Shown here: one piece after another, positions 35,912 through 47,175 of the stretch | Layout: each line of letters begins with the position of its first letter | Numbering within the stretch: the stretch's first letter is position 1 | Assembly (NCBI GenBank): GCA_950295325.1 | Contig: OX485805.1 | Coordinates: 10,666,501-10,726,500, forward strand | Length of the DNA: 60,000 bases | DNA from: Polytrichum commune | Lineage: Eukaryota > Streptophyta > Polytrichopsida > Polytrichales > Polytrichaceae | Reading direction: 5' to 3' | The notes under the pieces: generated by a model | Database searches by the model: none | Told to the model about the DNA's origin: nothing | Seen by the model: only the letters and a program-made list of their open reading frames with translations | Position numbers and translations under genes: made by a program

Positions 35912-37088
35912 CTAGTTTTGTATTGGTTGTCATTTTTCTCTATTCTTCATTGGTGATACTAACGCTATTGATATGGATTGTGCAGATGTCTGGGTTGAAC
36001 ATCTACTCCTATGTGGAGGATGCCGATGTTCAATTCTACAGGACCCAAAAGTCTCTGGCTAAGAGGATGGACATCCTCGACTGGATACCGGGATCCTACA
36101 TTGGCGAGATCCTCCAGGGGGGTGAGAATCCGCTTGATATGGCGAGGCGAATCAACCCGGAAGAATTTACCATGCGGCCCTCCGTTGAATTGCCAGAACC
36201 ACTCATCGGGTTGCATCCGGGCAATCCGTCAATGGGAGCAGGTGGCGAGGTTGCGGAGGAGGGGGAGGAGGAGGAGGAAGCAGAAAAAATGGAGGGGGAG
36301 GTGGAGGAAGGGGCAACATGATTCACTCAAGAATCCGAAGCCCCTCAGCGGAAGAAGGCCATGCGGGCTGCCACGCCGCAGAGCAGGCTGGTGCCTGTGC
36401 TCACGGTGGACGACGCGAAGGAGATGTACTCGAGGGACGCGATGGCCACCTTCAGGGATCGGCGAAGGCTGAAGGGGAAGAAATTGTACAGCGACTATGC
36501 GGTGGAGGAGACGATCACCATAAGCTCCGAGGATGAGGACGACATGGAGCTCGCGAAGAGGCTAAGGTCGGATCATGCCTCCCCCACAGCGTTCGCCGGG
36601 AATGTGAGGGTGAAACCGGAAGTCCTCACCGTGGAGGAGGCCAACGCGAAAATGCTCCGGGACGAGGAGCAGCGCGTCCGATTGGAGAAAGCTGCCGCGG
36701 ATGAGCCCTCGGTCCGCAACGAAGTCGCGGAGTTGAGGGCTCTCCTTTTGGAGCAGGAGCGGCAAAGGGCGATGGCCCAACCTCCTTCCCAAGCGGAACT
36801 GATCACGCAAGTGATTCAGGGCATGCTGGCGCAGGGATTGGTGATGGCTCCCCCGAGTGCATTCCCTCATTTGCCCGCCGGCTTCCCTCCCCAAGATATC
36901 GGCCCGCGCGTCAGCAGTCATTCAGCTTCGGGCATTTGCTACAGCCGCACGCCCGCCCTTACGCGCCCGTCCAGCAGGTGGACGACCCCAACCTTTGGCG
37001 CGTCCCCGGAGCGTCCATCTCGTTGGCACCCCCGCCGCTCCGGCCTCCCATCCTCTTGCCCCCACACCACCAGCGGGACGACCCCCAC

Positions 37089-37181
37089 ATGTTTGGGTCG
37101 TCCGACCCAAACAGTGCCGACGTTGGAGCGTCCCAGAGCGACCCTCGCCAAGCAGTAGGGTTTGGGTCGGCCGACCCAAAC
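37089..37181. repeat. two palindromes in coding exon 3 (element B)
   Basis: Near 37090 (FGSSDPN) and 37159 (FGSADPN), at positions matching the two coding copies of element A. Confidence 0.9.
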
Positions 37182-37463
37182 CCCGTCCCCGATCAGACCC
37201 CCGTTGACGAGCCCATGCTAGATGTTGAAGGCCCTCAAGGGCCTGATGATACCTCTATTCCTAACCCAGTCGATGAACCAATGCATGATGCGCATGCGGA
37301 GGTTGGGTTGGGACAAAGGCCTGACAGTCAACCTTTGCAGGAGCAGGTTGCGGCTAACGTCGTCGTCGGAGGCGGCGGTGACAGAGGTGGGGCAATGCAC
37401 GCGATGCCGGCATCAACGGCGTCAAGGCACGACCAAGGCGAGGTAATGCACTGACCCCACTCA

Positions 37464-37486
37464 GTTTGGGTCGGTCGACCCAAACT
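37464..37486. repeat. palindrome in intron 3 (element B)
   Basis: Centre GT, 22 bp downstream of the donor GAG|GTAATG, matching 17480-17502 in element A. Confidence 0.9.
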
Positions 37487-38914
37487 CCCCAGGTCTTTGT
37501 CTTCTTGCCTTGGTCGTGTCCCCTAGCTAGGACGAACTTACGCGCCCGTCACCCTCCCCCCCGGCACTCGCGCCCTTCGTCACCCCCGAGCGACCATCCG
37601 TTCGTCCACCTACCCCGGCTTGCGACGAAGTCTTCATCACGGCGGCGCGTCTCCTCAAATTTTGTTAGATGTAGATCTAGACTAGTTTGAACGCATCGTT
37701 CAACGCGGCTCCCCCCCATCAAGATGTATATAGAGCATTATATATAATATAATCACCATTTTTTACTCCTATATACTTGTATCTTGTGGTTAAATGTATC
37801 TTGTATGCTCTTGCCTCTCTTGTGTCCCTTGTTGCACCCCCTCCAAGATGAATCAAATGGTTTTGTGTTTGCACCGAGAACACTCGTTTCCTTAATGCTT
37901 CGTTTGGACATAGCATGACATAAGTTGCCCCCGTTTTCTCTCGCTCGTATCCGCAGGGCTCGGAGCATAGCGTAGCGGCTCCCCGACGCTCTTCTCCAAG
38001 GAGCGGAGAGGGCAGCACGGCGGCCCCCCCGGTTTTACCCGCCCCGCCCCCACTGCCGAAGAAACGATTCCTGGTGTTAGACATGAACGGTGTCCTCGTG
38101 CACTGCGTTCATTGCCCTAGGGCCCCCACGGTGCCCTTTTGCAAGCCCGAGGACGCTAATTACGACGGGCCGCCCACGTTCATAAAGAGCAAGCTAGTTC
38201 ACCTCCGCCCGTGGCTTCGGACCTTCCTGCAGATCGCCCAACAACGATGGTGGGTGGTCGTGTGGAGCTCCATGAAGGCCGAGAACACCAATGCCGTCGT
38301 GGAGTTCATCTTCAAGGGCATCGAGCCCCCCTGCATGGTCCTAGCACAGGAAGCATGTAGAATATTGTACACATCGGACGGCAAAGTCGTCAAAAAACCA
38401 AACAACGCCGCTTCCCCCCAATATCTCAAGGTCTTGAAGCCCATTTTTTGGGACCAGCGACCGTCCTTGATAGGCGTCCCCTACGATGTCCGTCCCACCC
38501 GCGAGAACACGCTCATGGTGGACGACAGCGCCGCCAAGAACATGTTGAACCCGACGGCCAACTTCATAGTTTGCCCTACGTGGACGGTCGAGAAGGTCCG
38601 GGACCGATTTTTGTTAGACCTTAGTAAATACCTCCAGGTGCTCTAGGGTAGCGGACTACCCGTAAACAATTTTGTTAGGAATAATCCCATAGGCGAGAGA
38701 TACTTGGATCCACGAGACCATTTGTACAGAGAGTTGTTCTCACACGTGAAATTTAACAAGCTCATTTGAGGCACTACGTGTGTTTGTATGTGTGTGTGTG
38801 TGTGCGCCCGCCCACTTTGTGTAATACATGCTTCATATGTATCTTGATTTTCACGCTCTATCTCCCCCTTTTCCCTTTCCCTTGGGTTTTGTTTTGTTTC
38901 AATTTTGGCGCCAA

Positions 38915-39711
38915 CGTTTGGAGCCCTTGATTGACATCGTCAGCGAGTCAGACTTGGGAAGCTTCTTCTACGATACCGTTTACGACGCCGCGTCGACCAT
39001 TGACTACTCCAAGGAGCCTATTGACGCCGGCGTCGTCGATAGCCCCCCACCCAAGCAAATCTTCCGGCGCTCTGCGTCCCCGTCGCCGCTCAAGGGCATA
39101 GATCGCAAATGCGTCCGGACGTCCCCCTCCCGGCCCGGCGGCAGCATTACACCTCAACGGCGGCTGCGGATGGACGCTCAGCCTACGAAGAGTGGCACCC
39201 TTCCTATTCCTTTGCGGGATGCCTTGCCCCTCCTCGCCAACTCCGACGGGAACGCCCCCGGTGACAAGGTGAACCCCCCCCCCCCCCAACATGGTTAACC
39301 GTGCATTACAATCATTTTTCACTAAACAAAGGAACGTGTGACACGTTTGGGTCTTCCTCCCTAAACTAACACATGTGTTCTTGCATTCACGCGTTGCAGG
39401 TTGCTCCCACCCGTAAACCTATGCGGTCTAGTGCGTCCATCGAGTTGGAGCGTTTCTACTCCATGACCAGAAATGCAAGACAGTCCACTTCATCGTATTC
39501 GAATTCTTCGTCGTATAATTCGGGCGGCCGACGGAATCCAAAATGTGTTATTGATGGCGGTCACCCCAAGAATGGCTATAGTCGCGGGGCGGAGATTTTC
39601 AGGAATGTTGAAGCAATGCGAGCAAAAGAAGCCGCAACAAAAGAAAAAGATGCAAAAGAAAAAAAAAAACAAAAGAAAAAGAGGCAGTCTCCGAGGCTAG
39701 ATAGGCCATAG
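38915..39711 (+). pseudogene. two-exon small protein, element B copy
   Basis: Exon a is 38915-39268 (354 bp, identical length to A, donor GACAAG|GTGAAC) and exon b is 39400-39711 (acceptor GCGTTGCAG). The sequence follows copy A (RLEPLIDIVSESD, then VAPTRKPMRSSAS). The Lys/Glu tail is out of frame after a poly-A tract near 39660 and ends QSPRLDRP. The base pair before exon a is AA instead of the AG acceptor of copy A, so splicing of the 5' end is probably lost. As in A, no start codon is visible. Confidence 0.5.
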
Positions 39712-39867
39712 TAGGCGTAGGGTTTTGGGCCATAGGCAACATCATTTTGGGTCGCACTATCCAATGGATGTGTGGTGTTAGCATGCTATGCATTTTACAT
39801 GCCATACTTTGTATGTTTTATTTGCAATAATATAATTGTCACATGATTTCCCCTTCCATATGGTCCA

Positions 39868-40251
39868 AGGTTTGGATTGCCCTACCTAAACCATCACAAA
39901 TATGAGTTTGGAATATTTTGTATGCAATATTATATTGGTTAACATATTTACCCTTCAATAAGATCTATGGTTTGGATTGCCCTACCTAAACCATATTCAT
40001 ACAAGCTCTAATATTTTGTGTGCAATAATATGAATGTTTTAAGGTTTCCCCTTTAATTTGGTCTAAGGTTTGGATTGCCCACCCTAAACCATCACAAATA
40101 TGAGTTATTTATGGGGTTCTTGGTCTAAACACCCGCTTCAAAGTGTTCGCATCTTACAACTTTCTCCAATATGTGTTCCATATATCCTTGTTCTTATTTA
40201 TGTGAATGTCTCAAAATGCCCAAAAAGTCTCAATTTAACGAATATAGTGTT
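39868..40251. repeat. subterminal repeats and L terminus of element B
   Basis: Three repeats of GGTTTGGATTGCCC followed by CCTAAACC (about 39868, 39968 and 40066), then the terminus AATTTAACGAATATAGTGTT at 40232-40251. It is a mirror of 14772-15150. Confidence 0.9.
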
Positions 40252-41979
40252 ATATGTGAAAAACAACCTTGCTTGCCTTACAAGTGAATCAAGCCAATGA
40301 GAATTAGGTATAAATCAAGTTGTTTGGTTGTCAACAACCACCAATAATATCCAACATTTTTGTGCTTGATCCAATATGATATTAGCAAATTTATTATTAT
40401 AGTAGACCACTAGAAAGTCTACGTGCATTGTGGGTTTAGTACAAATGGGCTAGACTTTGGGTTACTTACAAATCCTATTATGTTTGGGTTTGAATGAATA
40501 TCCATATATAATATCCAATAAATATAATGTTTAGTTTACTGTTATGTTTAAGACGAAATTCCTTTGTTGGAATCAATATGCATTTAATAGACTATTATTT
40601 TGTAGGTTGAAGGCGTTGACACATGGGATTGTGTGTTTGCATAAATTACCATTGGGCCAAATAATGTTAAAGATAATCAATCGAGGTACACACTAATGGA
40701 AATAAGTGGTGTAATTTGGCAGGCCAAATGACTTTGACAATCACAATAGCCACTCAGGTTCCAACTATAGTGATAAATGTGAATTGAACTTAATCATGCT
40801 ATTTCCAAACTTGGTGTCCAATGACCACACTTTGAGTACACGATAAGTTACAATGTCAAATATGTTTTGAGGACTAAAATAGTGTTCAACAAGCAGTTTA
40901 TCTCTACCACTTCTAATAGTGGAACCCCTTAGCAACATCCCATAAGTCATTAGACAAATACAAAAACTAAAACATGGAGGTGTCATGGCATTGAAAATAT
41001 GAATGCACTTACTCTAACAAAAAATCAAGTAAAATCTACTTTCCCTCCTTCCCTTCCTCCTCTACCTCTATCCTCTCTTCTGTGTGATTCCTTCCTCTCT
41101 CTCATCATTTGTACTTCATGCTTTCCTTGGGGTTTCCCTTGCCCTCAAATACATGGTGTTCATTAAAGTTCGAGTAAGTTTCAAGATTATGACAATCTCT
41201 TCCAAAGATTTACATGCAAGGATGAAATAAATAAGAAAAAAACTTCTTATTTTGTGCAAAAAGAACACCTTTGCCAGCCTCGATTGTCCAAATACATCCG
41301 TCAATTCAATTATAGTGGTTAGGATTGTCCAAGGAATGTGCATATGCCCTGATAGGTCTCAACCCCAGTTCTCCCAACCTATACCTAGCTTCTATATCTT
41401 TGTCGCCCCTTCTTCTATATATTGTTTGTTGTTATTTAATTTAAGAATCTTGATGGGGCTCCCAAAACTAATGATCTCAAATGGAACAAGGCCATGTATA
41501 TGTCACATAATATACATTGTCATTTAGACAATAATCTCTATACCAAGAGGATGTGGAACAGAGTTCACTAGATGTAAACATAATTGCATAATATACATCT
41601 CCAAAGTTGATTAATCTCGTTCACTTGAATACCATGGACATCCTAACGTACATGGCACTAAAACCAACATCCCAAAATCTTGCATACTAAATACATTATT
41701 GATGTAATAAATGTCCACCACCTTAGCATCAAGTTTCCTTGTTGGTTTTGGGTCATCTACCAGTAAAACTATTAACCCTTGACAACTCCTACTACATACA
41801 AAAATTTAGTTTAGACATGCTTTGGTGTGTTGGAATCACCTGTCAACTGCTAACAATAAGGATCTAAAATATTTCAGTCTAATGATAGCAATTATCCTCA
41901 GTACTTAACGTGTTGGTTTCAGCACCATCTACTCTACATGTTGCATGTGCAATGAGTATTTGTTTGGAGATGACCTCGA
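40252..41979. other. intergenic DNA downstream of the P450 gene
   Basis: AT-rich sequence with no recognisable gene. The part next to 41980 may hold the 3' untranslated region of the P450 gene. Confidence 0.5.
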
Positions 41980-44900
41980 TCAGGGCTTTCGGCTTTGAAC
42001 AAACATTGGGAACCCATCTTTGGGATCCCATTCCATTTTCCTCGCGTAATCTTCTTTGGAGTCGTCAACTCCCACCCTCTCCCACCTAGCAAACAGAGTG
42101 CAATGTGATATACTGAAATTACACAAGCTTTTTGAAAGGAATCGAACAAGTGTGTTTGAAAACAGAACATGATTCTTTTTCTCTTGGAAGACATATGTAA
42201 GGCATGCATTGACCAAATTCGACACCGAATCTGGTTCTCTCAGTCATCTTCATGGAATTCATCATAGATAAAGCCTAGATATTCCCAGGCTTCAATGTGA
42301 AGCTCAATATTGTGTATGTAAGTAGATGTGTTTTCACTCAGTGCATGCATAGCGAGATGCACTAGATGGCAGACTCAAACCTTACTACAACTCAAAAGAA
42401 TGTGGTAACAAAATTAGGTCTTTCAAGATCATCCATGAACACATGATAACATTGTGAGGAAATAGCTTGACACACTAGAGCATGATTTACTAGAGAATAT
42501 CAAGTACGGTAAATAATTAACTTGGGATTTGGAGACAATTGCCAAGATTATGAGGTGTATTTTGGATATGCCAAAACTATTATGATAGGGAATCAAAGGA
42601 TGACCAAGAAGCGCAACTTCTCCCCTCCCTCCTAAATTACCAACTAAGCAAACATATTTGGAGGCTTCAAATTATCAACCACTTGAACATTAAAAAAAAG
42701 GACATGTAGACCTAAAGCGAATAGAGAGTAGGAAGTGCTATTGTACCTGCATTTGGTGATGAGATGGTTAATAAGAAGTATTGTTTGTATCCTTGCCATT
42801 TCTTGACCAGGGCAAGATTTTGGACCAATCCCGAAACCAAGATATGTGCCAATTTTTGGAGCAGTCTTTTTACACATCATGGTAAACAACACACCAACCA
42901 TTCAATTAGATGCAAATGCACAAGGCCATGTATCATGTCCAACAATTTTTCCTTGCACACAAATAGTCATTGTCTTAATGAGATCCATATCTAATGAGAA
43001 GAGAGCATTTTTTTTGTTCATGAACATTATGTGTCAAAATGACACAAATTAACCTTCAATGTGTAATATTGTATCAATCATTGGAAGTTCTTTTCTACCA
43101 CTGCATGTACATTGTGTTATATGTGAAAAATACAAATCTGGTAAGGTCTTTTGACCACCATCTTTCTCCAAGTATGTATAACTTAGTATGTATAACTAGG
43201 GTTTTCGTTACATGTTTCTAATTTTCTTCTCCAAATCAATATGTTTTGCAATATGCATGTATTGACAGAGCATACAAATCCTTCCTCCAGATTTACTTCA
43301 AATCCTTACTATCAATAATTGTGAACACAAAATTGGTATCATAGGCCTATTAATCAACGAACTAAGTTAGACTCTGGAAGAAAGTCTTACTTGAAACCTA
43401 GATGGATTGAAAGCCAATGGATCTGGAAATATCTCTGGGTTTGTATGAATACCAGCTGCAGATATCCACACTGTCGAGTCTTTTGGAATTGTGTAACCTA
43501 GTAACAGAACACATATGCTCAGCTAATGTATGCAAAAGCAATTAGTACATTTCAATCATTATTTGACCTTCATACAACAAGGTAAGCAGGTTTTAAACGG
43601 AAACTTTTAGCTCTGCCCCCATTTCTAGTTGGATATGAAACACGCAATTAGTACAAGATGAATAGCATATCCAAATCGTGCCCGTAGCCATTTTCTTCAA
43701 TTCTTCAGAGTGAGATTCTATTCATTATTCAATGATGAGATACGTCGACCCCCCATTATGTACTTGATTATTGAGCCTAGAACGATTAACAAATGTTGAG
43801 CACATAGTCCAATCCCTTTGAAGCAAATGTATTTTTTTTCTGTCCATTCTTAGATCCACACCTAACCGCACACCATTCAAATATAGGTGCCAATTTAAGA
43901 TAAGTAGCTAAATTAGGTCCGCTTACCTTACAAAATAGACAACAGAATATGCCTAGACCTACAAGAGCTGTAACTTGTCTAATATTCTCTATCCAACATA
44001 ATCTCATTTTACCTTGATAGTCGATGTCTTCTGCGGCGTGCCTTGGAAGCAATGTAACGATCGATCGAAGTCGATGGACCTCATGAAAGACCTACAAGTT
44101 GCCCACAAATTGTACTGGAAATAAATGACGTGAATAAATCGCAAGCCTGAAGCATCGGGGAGCATCTGGAGCTCGAAGCAAATTGAAGGTCATGTAATGA
44201 TGTTGGAAGGAAAATTTTGAAGCCAAATGGACAAGACAGTACATACTTGAGTTGTGAGAGGCAAGGACTTTAAGTTGAACCATTTCATAGAACCATCCTC
44301 CATGACTTTCTTCTGGAATTCTTCATTCTCTGCCTGCACGAGGATGAACACAGACAACGTAGAATCAAAGCACCAAACGATGCGATCCTTCGGAGTTTTA
44401 AAGGTTTTCTAACACTGTCTGAGCATGTATCACTTGTTAGGTAGTCTTGAAAGGTGACGAGGAGAGTGGTCGATGGGATGTGATAGCAGCGAGACATCCA
44501 TCTACCGCTCAAGCCATGTATGGGGTTTAATTTGGAACCAGTTGGCTCATGGACATAAATAATAGGTTTTGGATGAAATGCTATTTGCGTGGATTTTTTT
44601 TAAAAGAAATGAAAAACACATCTACAAGAGGAGAGCACATGACAAGATGATGTGGTGGTTTTGAGTGGATGGGTGGATGTCTCATTGCCACCACAACCGG
44701 TCATCCACTTTTGTAATATATCACTACAATGTATGTGAGTGTTGGATAGTTGACGTACGAAACTAGGAAATTGTCCTACTTCGCTGGAAAATCTGCAAAT
44801 TTATCAGAATGTTAGATTTACATATTTTTCCAAGGGAACATGACAATTGCCAAGGACCCATATGATGGAACATAACCGGTGTGAGGATAGCACAAAGATA

Positions 44901-46373
44901 GCTGCCAGAAGTGCTCTCCACTTGGGTGAGCGACAAATTATGGAACTGAAACATTGCGTGAGCAACAAACTGAGTCTATCTGAATCCGAGTGACTCAAAC
45001 CGTGAGCTCAATGAATGGGGAGAACTAACCGCTAGTTACAGATGAACCGGTTGAAGTTCAAGATTGCAGGAAAACTACTGATCATTTTTAGAGGAATTTA
45101 TGGAATATACCTCAAATCAATAAAGAAAAACCAAAGGTCACAACATGTAACCGGTTCGACTTGGAAACACTAGGATCTTGACCAATTATGCCCAAAAATC
45201 TCCCCGAACAAGGTGCGAGCTCAAGTTTCATGGGACTTGTTAATCAATTACCCGGGAAATGCATTAATCACCTGAATGGATTCTCGCACTTCGGGATAGT
45301 CGTGAAGGTATTTGATAACCCACGGAGTCAAAAACTTGATGGTGGTGCCCACAAACATGACACCGACGATGAGTGACGCCATTTCGTAATGCGAGTAGTT
45401 CTGAGTGGTATCCGCCATGAGGATGCTCAAGAGGTCTCTCCTTGGGCTTCCTTCCGCAATCCGTTTCCTTATGCACTTTTCGATTCGATTGATGAAGGAT
45501 TTGCGAGCCTGCAAGGTACCGGAGAATCACATCAAATTTGTTCTGAGGAAGCTTAAGAATCTACTTCAGGGATAGGGCACGCAAGTCTTATGAAGCATAC
45601 CTACACACAGAAATTCATATTGCTTTTTGTCACAAGTATTTGAGAAAACTAAGAGTAGGTATAATTTATGGACAAAAGACTTGCCCAGAAACAATAATGT
45701 GTCTTACTGCATTTCTGCACCATCAAGGCATGTTTAAATTTGAATACATTTATTATTCAGAGGAAAAATCTAGAAGAATATGATGGAAACTCTTTCTATA
45801 CATGAATTGAGAATAAATATGGTCAAATAAGCGTTTTGTCAATGTGTAATTTTCATAAATAGCATCATCATGCAACTACAATGTGTGCTCTTCACAAATA
45901 GGCTTGAACATCTTCTATGGCATTGACTAAAAGTCTTTAAATATCTCCATGATGTAGACAACGAAAAGTTTTATAAACAATAGCACAGAGATCCCATTTT
46001 TTACCATCAATCATGTGGATATAGACAACTTATTATTATTATTGTTTACTACTATTGAAATCTACCACAAAAGATGTGATCTACATTCAAGATTAGTTTT
46101 TTTCATTTCCATCATAGAGGTTGCCAATAGAAGTGCAAGTATATAATTTTATTGTGTCCAAAATTCATGCATAAGTCTAGATTTACTCAAAACTTAGTTA
46201 AAACCATGCTTCAAGAGGGGTCGATAATGGGCAAATTGCCTTCAATGCTTTGTGGTAAGGGAAACCCGACAGATGGATAGGTAAACTCAAGAATGCTTTT
46301 CTTATCCAAACTACCTCTTCCGCCACTGTGTCTATTTCGTCCTCTCCGGTCTCCGTCCACACAAAGTCCATAA
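41980..46373 (-). CDS. cytochrome P450 (CYP85-clan type), C-terminal exons
   Basis: Exons in gene order: 46373-46240 (DEIDTVAEEVV, LPIHLSGFPYHKALK); 45508-45272 (I helix, MFVGTTIKFLTPWVIKYL); 44333-44247 (AENEEFQKKVMEDG); about 44035-43927 (K helix, IENIRQVTAL then GIF); 43497-43391 (YTIPKDS, HTNPEIFPDPLAFNPSRFQ); 42865-42747 (haem loop FGIGPKSCPG with the Cys ligand); 42085-41980 (WERVGVDDS, DPKDGFPMFVQ, stop). The last three join cleanly in phase. The first listed exon needs a GC donor and its acceptor phase does not fit the exon at 59010-59334. The K-helix exon also does not join in phase. The I helix lacks the acidic residue of the usual AGxE/DTT. The product would be an ER-bound monooxygenase of the sterol, terpenoid or brassinosteroid type, but the phase problems suggest a decaying gene. 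Confidence 0.75.
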
Positions 46374-46840
46374 CTAAAAGAGAAGAATATTGCAATACAA
46401 CTCACAAAAATTACGGTGGAATCAATAAGTAGCACAAGGAGTTTAGGGCAATTTGGCCACCTAGGGAAAAGATGTTGTAAAGTGGTAAGCCTAGTGAATG
46501 GAGGTCACACGTGTGTGACTTTTGCAATTAATAAAATACATGACAAAGATCACAAACTCTGCAGTTCCATATATACTTATCTATCAACAAGATTCTCATG
46601 TGGCTCACCATATTGATTTACCATCCAATTTTTTTTTAAAGTCCAAATGGGGTAACATTCGGACACTACACCATATACCAAATTTCAAGTGGCACTAAAA
46701 CTGATGTGCCATGTTAATTTGAGCCCAAGCCTCGATGTAGTACCAAGTGTCTCATTTCACCTTCTAAGGTCATTTACATGGGGCAATGAGGATTAGTGTA
46801 GAGCAAAGCCCCACATTTTCCTTTCTAATTGCACCCATAC

Positions 46841-47175
46841 CCAGACCATGCCCATCAGCAGCGACCTATGCCCACCCATGCCCACCCATAGCATGACATG
46901 TGCGCACCCATGCCCACCCATGCCCACACATAGCATGACATGTGCCCACCCATGCCCACCCATGCTATTCAAATTGCGCCCATGTATTCAAAAATTATGT
47001 AATGTGTATTGTGTAATTGTGTAATTGTGCCCCACCCATGCCCACCCATGAACAATAATATCGCAGCCATGCCCACCCATGCCCACCCATGAACAATAAT
47101 AGCTCAGCCATGCCCACCCATGCCCGCCCATGAACAATAATATTGCACCCATGCCCACCCAAAACCCATGGGCAT
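46841..47175. repeat. CCCATGCCCAC-type minisatellite
   Basis: Dense repeats of CATGCCCACC, some in ~55-bp units containing GAACAATAATA. Continued on the other side of the gypsy element at 58591-58620 as the complement-strand form GGGTGGGTATGGGCATGGGC. Confidence 0.85.

Larger units (their letters stand above)
32880..38769 (+). pseudogene. ParB/DGQHR-like + methyltransferase-like + HAD-like gene, element B copy (broken)
   Basis: Exons are 32880-34205 (1326 bp, same length as in A), 34527-35857 (1331 vs 1332), 35986-37442 (1457 vs 1485) and 37957-38769 (813, identical length). Splice sites are conserved. Nonsense codons lie at 33954 (CAG to TAG, just after DGQHSVEASKKI), 34026, 36319 and 38644. 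Frameshifts include a net +4 near 34840-34860, a 5-bp deletion near 35415 and another near 36880-36940. The codon that is TGA in element A (20312) is Gly here. Readable domains match copy A: DGQHS, NVFGGSKP, SYVEDAD, the acidic linker, LDMNGVLV and LMVDDSAAKN. The Asp-to-Asn change in the HAD motif is shared by both copies, so it predates them. Confidence 0.85.
31009..40251 (+). mobile_element. element B, right part (half spacer, large-gene pseudogene, L terminus)
   Basis: This continues element B after the insertion of A. It contains a short spacer, the leader, the broken four-exon gene (32880-38769), the two-exon small gene (38915-39711), three subterminal repeats and the L terminus ending ACGAATATAGTGTT at 40251. 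The terminal ~170 bp are nearly identical to the reverse complement of 14772-14945, which fixes the boundary. The flank beyond it (ATATGTG) shows no matched duplication, because the opposite end is altered. Confidence 0.75.

Noticed and set aside
7640-40251. A single large inverted duplication as the explanation of the paired genes
   Set aside because: The order of the two units on the two sides is the same left to right, with strands reversed, which a simple inverted repeat cannot give. The terminus at each junction fits nesting better.
43105-43130. GTGTTATATGTGAAAAA at 43108 matching the sequence at the L end of element B (40247)
   Set aside because: AT-rich 17-bp match with no further similarity on either side. 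Possibly chance, so not used to infer a target site.
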